A DNA stretch of 64,000 nucleotides, taken from Novipirellula artificiosorum. Lineage in GTDB: Bacteria > Planctomycetota > Planctomycetia > Pirellulales > Pirellulaceae. This document shows, in pieces, positions 54,740 to 63,212 of this stretch. The stretch is from assembly GCF_007860135.1 (NCBI RefSeq), contig NZ_SJPV01000012.1, forward strand, positions 1 through 64,000, read 5' to 3'. How positions within the stretch are numbered: position 1 is the stretch's first letter; each line of letters starts with the position of its first letter. The translations under genes were made by a program, and so were the position numbers. Under the pieces are notes generated by a model, which saw only the letters and a program-made list of their open reading frames with translations, searched no databases and was not told the DNA's origin.

Positions 54740-54766
54740 TTCGGCCGTCGCTTGGGGAACGTCACC

Positions 54767-56326
54767 CTAAACATCGTAGGAATGACCGTCTTCCTGGTAG
54801 ACCACTTTATAGAGATCCCGTTGGCGATCATTCCAGTTTTGGACGGATCCCGTCTTGCGATGGCGACGCAATTGCTCAAAATCCAAATCGTGGATGATAA
54901 CCGTTTCTACATTCGGATTGCATTCGGCGGCAATGGCATCACGTGCAAACTCCGCGTCCGACGGAGTGTAAATACCCGATTGAGCGTAGTGAATGTCGGA
55001 ATTCTCCACGAAGGGCAAGTTCCCAGTACACCCGCTGATCGCCACGTAGATTTGGTTCTCGATGCAACGTGCTTGCGAGCAGTAGCGTACGCGCAGGTAG
55101 CCATGCCGCGTATCGGTGTTGTAAGGAACAAAGATGATCTGTGCTCCTTTATTGGTTGCAATTCGGGTCAACTCAGGGAACTCAATGTCATAGCAGATTT
55201 GGATTGCGACGGGACCGCAATCGGTCTCGAACACCTCGACGCTGCGTCCTGGATTGACGCCCCACCACTTCCGTTCGCTGGGGGTGATGTGGATCTTGTA
55301 TTGTTTGCCGATCGAACCATCGCGACGGAACAAGTAAGCAATGTTGTAGAGCAAGTCGTTTTCGATCACGAACTGCGATCCACCGATCACATTGATGTCG
55401 TACTTGACGGCCATTTCGGTGAACAGGTCCAAGTACTGCGGCGTGAAGGCAGCCAATTGTCGCGCAGCTTGGCCAGGACGCGAAGACTCAACGCACGAGA
55501 GCAACTGAGTTGTGAACAATTCAGGAAACAGAACGAAGTCGCATTTGTAGTCCGACGCCGTGTCGAGAAAGAACTCGCACTGCTGAGCAAACTCGTCGAA
55601 ACCCTTGATTGTCCGCAACTGGTATTGAACGACACAGATCCGTATCGGCTCCACCACATGATGAAACCGCCGCTTTGCTCCTTCGACGTATTCGAGGTTG
55701 CTCCAGATCGCGTGGGTCGCATAACCGCACGAATCGCTGTCCGAGGGCAAGTAGTTTGGGGTCAGACCTCGAACCACAAATCCATTGGATAGTTGGGCCG
55801 TCAACACGGGGTCGTAGTGAATCTTCTCTAGAACGCTATCAATATACTCGCGAGCCGACATCTTGTCCGCATATTGCCGATAGCCTGGGATCCGGCCGCC
55901 GATAATGATTTGAGCAAGATTTTTTTGGCGGCATAGTTCTTTCCGGGCCGCGTAAAGCCGCCGCGACAGTTTCATGCCACGGAACTCGGGATCCACCATG
56001 ATCTCGATCCCGTACAACGTATCGCCCTTCGCTTTATGGTTGCGAATGTAGCCACTGTCGGAGATCACCTTCCAGTTATGCCACTCCAGCGTGGCATCGT
56101 ATTCCAAGATCACGCTTGAGGACGAAGCGGCAAGTCTGCCGTCAATCTCGACGCAAATCTGGCCTTCCGGGAAGATCGAAAGTTGGCTTTCAAGTTGATC
56201 ACGCCCCCACGGTTCCATTCCCGGGAAACACTTTTCCGCCAGCGCAATCACCGCATCGATGTCATCGTGCGTTAGCGGGCGAACAACGGTTTTCCATTCG
56301 AATTCAGAGAGATCAAGCGGTTCCAT
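54767..56326 (-). CDS. GNAT acetyltransferase / carbon-nitrogen hydrolase fusion (YhcX-like)
   Basis: 519 residues, cytoplasmic. Residues 12-215 form a GNAT domain (DTLYGIEIMVDPEFRGMKLS gives the acetyl-CoA strand with RGMKLS at the Q/RxxGxG/A loop). Residues 227-515 are a nitrilase-superfamily domain with the Glu-Lys-Cys triad E269 (FVLFPELF), K344 (YKIHITPSE) and C378 (AIQICYDIEFPEL). The architecture and length match B. subtilis YhcX. The biochemical substrate of that family is unproven; acyl transfer to and amide cleavage of a small nitrogen compound are expected. It is the first gene of a two-gene unit with the SLC12-like transporter. Confidence 0.92.
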   Translation of the reverse strand: MEPLDLSEFEWKTVVRPLTHDDIDAVIALAEKCFPGMEPWGRDQLESQLSIFPEGQICVEIDGRLAASSSSVILEYDATLEWHNWKVISDSGYIRNHKAKGDTLYGIEIMVDPEFRGMKLSRRLYAARKELCRQKNLAQIIIGGRIPGYRQYADKMSAREYIDSVLEKIHYDPVLTAQLSNGFVVRGLTPNYLPSDSDSCGYATHAIWSNLEYVEGAKRRFHHVVEPIRICVVQYQLRTIKGFDEFAQQCEFFLDTASDYKCDFVLFPELFTTQLLSCVESSRPGQAARQLAAFTPQYLDLFTEMAVKYDINVIGGSQFVIENDLLYNIAYLFRRDGSIGKQYKIHITPSERKWWGVNPGRSVEVFETDCGPVAIQICYDIEFPELTRIATNKGAQIIFVPYNTDTRHGYLRVRYCSQARCIENQIYVAISGCTGNLPFVENSDIHYAQSGIYTPSDAEFARDAIAAECNPNVETVIIHDLDFEQLRRHRKTGSVQNWNDRQRDLYKVVYQEDGHSYDV

Positions 56327-56635
56327 CCAAGGATCCTTGGGGTCGATGTGAGATTGCTACGAGGGAATTTGCTACCGCCGGCAACCGCATACGCCGTACC
56401 AAGTTGGATGTTTTTTCTGGCCAAGCGTGACGTAAAGGGGCCCAGATGCCGCAGTGAGTCTCGAAACTGCCATCCTTTTCGGAGTAAACGCAGGCTGGCA
56501 GCTTCCTTCCTCTCTTTACGAGAAGGATGCTCCAGTCCTCTGTCCCCGCCAGGAATTCACGCTCGGGGTCTGTCAAAGCACGAGCAATCGCCGGAACTGG
56601 CAAACTATTTTCCAATTGACAAAATGGTTGCCAAC
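56327..56635. other. Intergenic region
   Basis: 309 bases between the GNAT/nitrilase start and the end of the next minus-strand gene. The plus-strand frame crossing it (56348-57067) overlaps the hypothetical gene antisense and shows no family features. No promoter motif recognised. Confidence 0.4.
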
Positions 56636-57031
56636 TTAACGGGTCAAAGGCTCGAGAGAGTTACCTTGTTCGAAAACCTTTCGCACCGACGCATACGCGA
56701 TCGAACTTCGGTACTTTTCCTCCAACGCGATCGCTTCGCCAAGGTAACGGTTTGCCGCAAGAAGATCGTCACCTCTTGCCGCCCGAAGGGCAAGGTCGGC
56801 AAGCCCAGCGGCGAGCGAGGCATCCTGCTCCACGCTGGCCAACCACTTCGCAGCTTCGCTCCAGCAATGGGATTCCGCACCTCGAGTCGCTTTTGCGGCG
56901 AGCATCGCTTGGCGACTGCGCAAACCGCTCAGATCAATCCCGAGCGAACCAAATTGCGTTGTCCAATGACACCCAGTCCACAACGACTTGGCGACCCTGA
57001 TCGCATCTCGCAGCGCATTCCAATCATTCAT
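56636..57031 (-). CDS. Hypothetical helical protein
   Basis: 131 residues if started at ATG 57031 (NDWNALRDAIRVAKSLW follows); ATG 57088 and a TTG at 57106 are alternatives. The composition is Ala/Leu/Glu/Arg with regular amphipathic helices (SRQAMLAAKATRGAESHCWS, GLADLALRAARGDDLLAANR), reminiscent of tetratricopeptide-type helices, but I recognise no family. No signal or membrane helix. It is divergent from the second histidine kinase gene, which starts about 110 bases away, so it may share regulation with it. Confidence 0.5.
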   Translation of the reverse strand: MNDWNALRDAIRVAKSLWTGCHWTTQFGSLGIDLSGLRSRQAMLAAKATRGAESHCWSEAAKWLASVEQDASLAAGLADLALRAARGDDLLAANRYLGEAIALEEKYRSSIAYASVRKVFEQGNSLEPLTR

Positions 57032-57139
57032 AAATTGGCTCAAAAAAGTGGGATAACGCCCCCCTGACACGCCTGGCACGACGGACATAGACTTCTCGTA
57101 GGGCAAACGACGTGCCCAAAACCATCAAGCGAATCATCA

Positions 57140-57937
57140 ATGAAAACGGACCCAACAAAAACGATGGAGCTGGAGGAACGGGATCGCTTGCTGCAAGTCC
57201 AACGAAGACGGCAACGACTGGAGTCTCTTGGCAGTCTCGCCAGCGGCATTGCACATGATCTCAATAATTTGCTGACGCCGATCCTGATGAGTTGCCGGAT
57301 GCTCCAACGCGAGAACACGAACATCGACCGCGACGCTTTGCTGGAAACCATCGGCAGCAGCGCGAGTCGCGGAGCCGAGTTGATTGCCCAACTGCTGACC
57401 TTTGCACGCGGTGGTGATGGCGAACATCTACCGATCCGTGTTGATCAAATTGCCCCCGAGGTGATCGCGATTTTGCGACATACGTTGCCGCCAGGAATTG
57501 AATTAGTATTGGAAGTTGAGCCGGATTTGCCTGTCGTCCTTGGCGACGCGACCGAAATCGGGCAGGTCCTGATGAACCTTGCAATCAACGCACGCGATGC
57601 AATGCCCGCTACCGGCCAGCTCGGAATCCAAGTCACTCGAACCACACTGAAAACCGAACGCCCTTACACCTATGCAACGATGCAACCGGGTGAATACGTC
57701 ACGATCACCGTTTCCGATACGGGGATCGGAATCCCGCGAGATGTCCGCGAGCGAATGTTTGATCCGTTCTTCACGACCAAAGATCGAGGCCAGGGCACGG
57801 GACTTGGCCTGAGCACGTCAATCGGCATCGTGCGTAGCCATCATGGTGCGGTCGAAGTGCAATCGACGGTTGGCCAAGGAACCCGGATCTCGGTGATCTT
57901 GCCCGCGTGGAACGACAACAACCAAGCTGAATCATGA
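57140..57937 (+). CDS. Soluble histidine kinase
   Basis: 265 residues with no membrane or sensor domain. HisKA: LESLGSLASGIAHDLNNLLT with the phospho-accepting His in AHDLNN (the HxN form typical of NtrB/hybrid-type kinases). ATPase: NLAINARDAMP (N-box), DTGIGIP (G1), FDPFFTTKDRGQGTGLGLST (F and G2 boxes). Only about 20 residues precede HisKA, so sensing must come from a partner, or a stretch upstream was lost. The stop overlaps the next start (ATGA), so it is coupled to the sigma-54 response regulator. Confidence 0.9.
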   Translation: MKTDPTKTMELEERDRLLQVQRRRQRLESLGSLASGIAHDLNNLLTPILMSCRMLQRENTNIDRDALLETIGSSASRGAELIAQLLTFARGGDGEHLPIRVDQIAPEVIAILRHTLPPGIELVLEVEPDLPVVLGDATEIGQVLMNLAINARDAMPATGQLGIQVTRTTLKTERPYTYATMQPGEYVTITVSDTGIGIPRDVRERMFDPFFTTKDRGQGTGLGLSTSIGIVRSHHGAVEVQSTVGQGTRISVILPAWNDNNQAES

Positions 57938-59391
57938 ACACAAACGAAACCAACACGCTCTTGGTGATCGATGACGATCCGTTGATCTTGCAAGTCATGC
58001 GGCTCTGCTTGCCTGAGCCAGACTACCACGTCTTGACGGCGCAATCTGCAGCACAAGGGTTGAAGCTATTCGTGCAGCACGAACCCGATGCCGTCCTACT
58101 TGATATTCAGTTGCCGGACGAGTCGGGACTGACAGCGCTTCAGCAGTTCCTTGATCTGGATCGACGTGTCCCTGTGATTCTGATGACCGGACATGGAACA
58201 GCCGAGACTGCGATCGGCGCGATGAGTGGCGGAGCGTTCGAGTACATCACCAAGCCGTTTGAGCCCGATGACATGCTTCCCGTGATCGACTCCGCACTGG
58301 AAACAAGCCTGATGGCTCGGCGGCCCGCTGTGTTGCCATCGGAAGACCAAGAAGCCCCCCAAGTGACGAGCGATCGTGTGCTGGGAAACTGTCCGGCGAT
58401 GGTTGAAGTGTTTCGCTCAATTGGCCGAGTCGCGTCTCGCGACGTTGCGGTCTTGATCCTGGGAGAAACCGGGACGGGGAAAGAAGTCGTCGCGAGGGCG
58501 ATTTATCAGCATAGTTCTCGCCAGGACCGAGTGTTCCATGCAATCAATTGTGCCGCGATTCCCGACGCATTACTCGAAAGTGAATTGTTTGGACATGAAA
58601 AAGGGGCGTTTACGGGAGCCGATCAGAAGCGAATCGGTAAATTCGAAATTTGCAATGGCGGCACGCTGTTCCTCGACGAAATTGGCGACATGGCACCCGC
58701 CATGCAGATGAAATTGCTGCGAGTCTTGCAAGAGAAAGAGTTCGAGCGTGTCGGTGGCAGCCGACCGATCAAGACGGACGTCCGGATCCTTGCTGCCACC
58801 AACCGCGACTTGGTTGCCGCAATGGCCGACGGTAGCTTTCGAAGCGACCTGTTCTACCGGCTCAATGAGTTCACCATGCGGTTGCCCGCACTTCGTGAAC
58901 GTGGCGATGACGTGAAGCAGATGATTGAGTATTTTTTTGCCCAATTCGCGGCGTTACTTGGTAAACCTTTGATCTCCATTGCGCCCGAGACGATGCAGCA
59001 TCTGATGCGTCACCCATGGCCGGGAAATGTGCGGGAGTTGCAGGGCGTTATCAAGCAAACGCTCTTGAAGGCCAGCGGCCCAGTGATCACCCCCGGTTTT
59101 TTACCCTGCGGTTTCGCAGGCGTTTTTGGCGAGCATTCCGTGGCTGCGGTGTCCGAGTCGTCAAGTTGGGAGTCCGGCTTGCGCGCTCGTGTCGGCGAAC
59201 TTGCGATCGACGGTTCGCACGGCATCTCCGCGGAAATTCACGATGCGGTTGACCGGATCATGATACGCGAGGTGCTCGCGGCAAACCAAGGAAACCTCAG
59301 TGCGACCTGCAATCGGCTCGGTATCAGTCGGCCCACGTTACGCAGTCGGCTGAAACAATTGGGCCTGCAACCCGGCATCCCGAAACGTTAG
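57934..59391 (+). CDS. Sigma-54-dependent response regulator (NtrC family)
   Basis: 485 residues. Receiver 1-125 with D57 (AVLLDIQLPDESGL). AAA+ about 150-390 with Walker A GETGTGKE, canonical sigma-54 loop GAFTGA, Walker B GGTLFLDEIGDM and arginine-finger region. C-terminal Fis-type helix-turn-helix (ATCNRLGISRPTLRSRLKQL). It is a paralogue of the regulator at 8857-10308, from which it differs in the contact loop (GAFTGA against GSFTGA). It is paired with the soluble kinase just upstream. Targets unknown; no good -24/-12 promoter was seen nearby. Confidence 0.94.
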   Translation: MNTNETNTLLVIDDDPLILQVMRLCLPEPDYHVLTAQSAAQGLKLFVQHEPDAVLLDIQLPDESGLTALQQFLDLDRRVPVILMTGHGTAETAIGAMSGGAFEYITKPFEPDDMLPVIDSALETSLMARRPAVLPSEDQEAPQVTSDRVLGNCPAMVEVFRSIGRVASRDVAVLILGETGTGKEVVARAIYQHSSRQDRVFHAINCAAIPDALLESELFGHEKGAFTGADQKRIGKFEICNGGTLFLDEIGDMAPAMQMKLLRVLQEKEFERVGGSRPIKTDVRILAATNRDLVAAMADGSFRSDLFYRLNEFTMRLPALRERGDDVKQMIEYFFAQFAALLGKPLISIAPETMQHLMRHPWPGNVRELQGVIKQTLLKASGPVITPGFLPCGFAGVFGEHSVAAVSESSSWESGLRARVGELAIDGSHGISAEIHDAVDRIMIREVLAANQGNLSATCNRLGISRPTLRSRLKQLGLQPGIPKR

Positions 59392-59498
59392 CAGCACACG
59401 GAAATCCGAACAACGACAATGGCTTTCTGGCATTCGCGAGGCACCAGGCATCTGTTATGTTTCGCCGCTTACCCATCCCGTCTCGAGGAACCCCGATC

Positions 59499-60977
59499 GT
59501 GAAGACACTAAGTTTCAACAACTATGAAACCGAAGAATTCTTCGATGAATTGATTACGGAAGCTGGAGAATCACGGGATGGAGCCGAACGGCTGGTCCAA
59601 CGGATCAATAGCCTCAGTGACGAAGAACTGATGGCCCGGCAACGTGAGATTGAAGCCGCACTGTTACGGATGGGAATCACCTTCACGGTGTATGGAGACA
59701 ATGCGGGTACCGAGAAAATTTTCCCGTTTGATTTGATTCCTCGAATTGTCATGGCATCGGATTGGCAGCATATCGAAGCGGGCCTGAAGCAGCGAATTGC
59801 GACACTGAATAAGTTCTTGAATGATATCTACCACGATCAAGAAATCGTGAAGGAGGGGATTCTGCCTCGTGAAATGCTTGATAAGGCCAAGTCTTTTCGG
59901 CCGCAGTGCGTTGGTTTAAACCCACCCGGTGGCGTTTGGTGCCATATCACGGGGACCGATTTGGTTCGTCATAGTGATGGTGCGATCTATGTCCTTGAAG
60001 ATAACCTGCGCTGTCCGTCGGGCGTTTCTTACGTGCTCCAGAATCGCTTGGTGATGAAACGCAGCTTTCCAAACGCATTCGCCGATTCCCGTGTCCGTCC
60101 GGTGGTGAACTACCCCAATCAATTGCTCGAAACGATGCTCAGTGTCGCACCCCAGGGGGTCGAGGAGCCAACGGTGGTTGTGTTGACGCCCGGCATCTAC
60201 AACTCGGCCTACTACGAGCATTCGTTCCTGGCGCAGCAAATGGGTGTCGAGCTTGTGCAGGGCGATGACTTGGTCGTTCAGGATGATCGTGTCTACATGT
60301 TTACGACCGATGGTTTGGCTCAGGTCGACGTAATCTATCGGCGTATTGACGATGATTTCATGGATCCCCAGAGCTTTCGAAAAGACTCGATGCTGGGAGT
60401 CCCAGGGCTGATGCAGGCTTATCGCAAGGGGAACGTGACGTTGTGCAACGCACCAGGTACAGGGGTGGCCGACGACAAAGTCATCTACGCCTATGTTCCG
60501 GAGATGATTCGCTACTACTTGGGCGAGGAACCCATTCTGCCAAACGTTCCGACCTATGTTTGCCAGCGGGAAGAAGATCGCAAGTACGTCTTGGCTCACC
60601 TCGACGAATTAGTCGTCAAAGCCGCCAATGAAGCTGGCGGCTATGGCATGCTGATTGGACCGCACTCGACGAAGGCACAGCAACAAGAATTTGCGGAGTT
60701 GATCAAGGCTGATCCGCGCAACTACATTGCCCAGCCCACCCTTGCTCTCTCGCGCGTACCGACCATCGTAGGCGATCATTTTGAAGGGAGACATGTTGAT
60801 TTGCGACCCTACATTTTGTGTGGTAAGTCGATTTGGGTTCTGCCCGGGGGGCTGACACGAGTCGCGCTCAAGAAAGGTTCTTTGGTTGTCAACTCGTCGC
60901 AGGGCGGAGGCAGTAAGGACACCTGGGTGATTGCCGGGCATCACGTCGAAGTCGCGGACCCAGAAGGTTCACTCTAA
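59499..60977 (+). CDS. Circularly permuted ATP-grasp (type 2) ligase
   Basis: 492 residues from GTG 59499, which has GAGGAA (59485-59490) at the right distance; the frame opens at ATG 59457. The family joins a carboxylate to an amine using ATP, probably making short peptides or tags. Diagnostic blocks: RPQCVGLNPPGGVWCHITGT, YVLEDNLRCPSGVSYVLQNR, GIYNSAYYEHSFLAQQMGVE, NAPGTGVADDKVIYAYVPEM, ELVVKAANEAGGYGMLIGPH and ALKKGSLVVNSSQGGGSKDT. It is followed after 79 bases by an alpha-E protein, its usual partner. Confidence 0.92.
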   Translation: MKTLSFNNYETEEFFDELITEAGESRDGAERLVQRINSLSDEELMARQREIEAALLRMGITFTVYGDNAGTEKIFPFDLIPRIVMASDWQHIEAGLKQRIATLNKFLNDIYHDQEIVKEGILPREMLDKAKSFRPQCVGLNPPGGVWCHITGTDLVRHSDGAIYVLEDNLRCPSGVSYVLQNRLVMKRSFPNAFADSRVRPVVNYPNQLLETMLSVAPQGVEEPTVVVLTPGIYNSAYYEHSFLAQQMGVELVQGDDLVVQDDRVYMFTTDGLAQVDVIYRRIDDDFMDPQSFRKDSMLGVPGLMQAYRKGNVTLCNAPGTGVADDKVIYAYVPEMIRYYLGEEPILPNVPTYVCQREEDRKYVLAHLDELVVKAANEAGGYGMLIGPHSTKAQQQEFAELIKADPRNYIAQPTLALSRVPTIVGDHFEGRHVDLRPYILCGKSIWVLPGGLTRVALKKGSLVVNSSQGGGSKDTWVIAGHHVEVADPEGSL

Positions 60978-61056
60978 GTCTCGCTCGCTTGTCGCTTTGG
61001 CGCTACTCGAATGTTCCTCCATCGTCCAAGTTTCTCAACACAAGTAAGATAGTAAA

Positions 61057-62025
61057 ATGCTCAGTCGCGTTGCGAGTTCGATCTACTGGATGGCAAGGTA
61101 CGTTGAACGCTCAGAGAATCTGGCCCGCTTTGTCGAGGTTGCTTACAATGTGTCGCTGGACCATACGACGGCTGAGCAGTGGGAACCCTTGGTTCGGGCC
61201 ACGGGCGACGAAAAATACTTCCTGGACAAGTATGCTGACTACACTTCAGAAAACGTTCGCCAATTTTTGACGTTCGATCCAGAGTATGCGAGTTCGATGT
61301 TGTCGTGCCTGACAGCAGCTCGTGAGAATGCACGGACCGTTCGAGAAGCAATCTCGTCGGAATCGTGGGAAACGCTCAATGACTTCTATTTGTTTCTTCA
61401 ACAAGCGTCCAAACGCGATCTTTCCTATGCAAATTCTGATTTGTATATGGAAATCAAGAGGCGGTGCCACCTATTCAGTGGCGTCTTCGATAGCACGATG
61501 TCCCGAGACAAGGGATGGTACTTTGCCAATATCGGACGGTTCTTGGAGCGTGCTGATAAAACCAGTCGCATTCTCGATGTCAAGTATTTCACGCTTTTGC
61601 CAAACGTTTCGGACATCGGTACCACCGTTGACGATTTGCTCTGGTCGTCGGTGTTGCGCAGCGTCAGCGGATTCGAGATGTTTCGAAAAAGCTACCATAC
61701 CTTGACCATCGAACGGATACTCGATTTTTTGGTCTTGGACACCCGCTTTCCAAGAGCCATCACCTACTGTGTTCAGACCGCAGCGGGATCCTTGTCGAAA
61801 GTGGGAGGGCCAGCGGATAGCGCCGATAACGTTGCGTTACAACTTGCGGAGACGCTGCTACAGAAGCTGTCTTCCGCTACGAATCACTCCATCATTGACG
61901 GCGGTTTTCACGAGTTCATCGACTCGCTACAAACCGATCTGAATGTGCTCGGCGCAGCGATCGGTGAAACGTACTTTGCCAAACGTGCTCAAAAAACTTC
62001 CCCATTGCAAACACAATCGTCCTGA
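61057..62025 (+). CDS. Alpha-E domain protein (DUF403)
   Basis: 322 residues, all-helical. It starts MLSRVASSIYWMARYVERSE, the family hallmark (MLSRVA-x-x-LYWM-x-RY-x-ER-x-E), with ATRENARTVRE-like AARENARTVREAISSESWE and a FLERADKTSRILDVKY block. Partners in other genomes are the circularly permuted ATP-grasp, a transglutaminase-like protease and sometimes an Ntn-hydrolase, thought to build and process a small peptide. The stop codon (62023-62025) lies inside the left end of a dispersed repeat, and the usual third gene is not present after it. Confidence 0.92.
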   Translation: MLSRVASSIYWMARYVERSENLARFVEVAYNVSLDHTTAEQWEPLVRATGDEKYFLDKYADYTSENVRQFLTFDPEYASSMLSCLTAARENARTVREAISSESWETLNDFYLFLQQASKRDLSYANSDLYMEIKRRCHLFSGVFDSTMSRDKGWYFANIGRFLERADKTSRILDVKYFTLLPNVSDIGTTVDDLLWSSVLRSVSGFEMFRKSYHTLTIERILDFLVLDTRFPRAITYCVQTAAGSLSKVGGPADSADNVALQLAETLLQKLSSATNHSIIDGGFHEFIDSLQTDLNVLGAAIGETYFAKRAQKTSPLQTQSS

Positions 62026-62093
62026 CAGCGCCACTTAGTGGTCGATTCACCGTAATTTGCCAAATTAATCACGGACTGAGCGGCAAGACGCTA
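62022..62093 (-). repeat. Dispersed hairpin repeat, truncated copy 3
   Basis: CTGACAGCGCCACTTAGTGG, then CGATTCACCGTAA and GAGCGGCAAGACGCTA, matches the reverse complement of copy 1 from its right terminus up to the central hairpin, where homology ends at about 62093. The second half is missing. The next 230 bases have no assignable function. The break point coincides with the change to GC-richer, partly decayed genes. Confidence 0.75.
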
Positions 62094-63190
62094 TGAAGAA
62101 GCCCGCAAAATTGTGCTCGCACATGAGGCGAGGCACAAATCGAATGACGAACCGGCCGGGCAATGGAAATGCACTCACCGTGGTCAACAAAACGAACCGA
62201 CGTTTGACGTCTGTTGGAAGCGCCAAACCGAACACGTGTTTGCCGATAAGCAACCAAACTAGATTGGCTCGACAAAATCGGGCCATTGATGACCGTCATG
62301 CAATTTGCGGCATGCAACAAGTTCGAGATGCAGAAGCCGACGACGGCGATCCCACCTATGTCACGCAATTGGATGACATGGTTCGTATGGGCCGGGAGGC
62401 GGGACTGCAGACGGTCTTCAAGTTGGTCGTTTACGACCTTCGGCCCTTTGGCGACGCCCAATGGGATGCCATCTACCAAAACACCGACGGTACCCAGGAT
62501 GCGTTGGTAGCGGCATGGAGCAAGCTCTGGATCCGCTACAAGGACGAGCCGTCCGTTTTCGGCTACGACCTGCTCAACGAGCCGCAACGCGGGCTTGATC
62601 CCGACGAGGAACGCTGCTGTAGCGAACAACGACTCCCCACGCTGCGCCGACTGGCCGATGCGCTGCACGCCATCAGCCCCAGCCAGTGGGCGCTCTACCA
62701 GCCGTTGTATAAAGTAATTGGCACGGGCGAGGGACCATTCCTGCCGATGCCAGAACCGTTCGGCCGCGAACGCGTGGTGTATGCGCCGCACCTTTACTCG
62801 ATGGACCTCGCAATGATGAACAAGACGCTCGCCCGCCCGCGCCCGCTGGTAATCGCCGGTCACCTCCAGCGCTACGGCTTCGACTTCACCACACGCACTC
62901 TGGAAGTGAGCCTCAGCCCTGACGCCACGCTCGGCAGCACCGAGATCTTCGTATCAGCGGATCGTTTTTATCCCGACGGCTTTCGCGTCGAAGTGGGGTC
63001 GGGGATAGGATTGTCTTGGGCCCCGGGCGACGCGCAACTGCACACGGTGAATGCCGCCGGCGGGACAGATCGCGAACAGGCCGGCATCATTCAATGGAAT
63101 GCCGATTCACTGCACCTTGTTATCAAGAAATGGATCATCTCCGCGCCCAGGCTGACAGTGAGAATCTCGCCACAGCCGAAGCGACCATGA
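62093..63190 (+). pseudogene. Decayed GH5 (endoglycoceramidase-like) gene
   Basis: The frame is open throughout, but only parts are homologous. From about 62355 (YVTQLDDMVRMGREAGLQTV) it reads as a GH5 barrel with the acid/base Glu in YDLLNEPQ and then VVYAPHLYSMDL. It then jumps (MNKTLARPRPLVIAGHLQRY) to the C-terminal beta domain of the same family (TEIFVSADRFYPDGFRVEVG). The segment that should contain the nucleophile Glu is absent, and the N-terminal third, including any signal peptide, is replaced by unrelated sequence (62093-62330) next to the truncated repeat. A catalytically active product is therefore unlikely. Confidence 0.65.
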
Positions 63191-63212
63191 ATCGACTCAT
63201 TCAGTATCACAA

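Noticed and set aside
43202..56326. N-acetylglutaminylglutamine amide pathway (asparagine-synthetase-like plus GNAT)
   Set aside because: That pathway needs a GNAT fused to ATP-grasp; here GNAT is fused to a nitrilase 10 kb away, and the ATP-grasp is the circularly permuted type.
57075..57089. Perfect TGGCACG -24 element upstream of the second histidine kinase
   Set aside because: The -12 position reads ACAT instead of TTGC; half a promoter is not enough.
62069..62863. 264-codon minus-strand frame over the GH5 remnant
   Set aside because: The plus strand reads GH5 sequence; the minus translation is Arg/Val rich and unlike any family I know.
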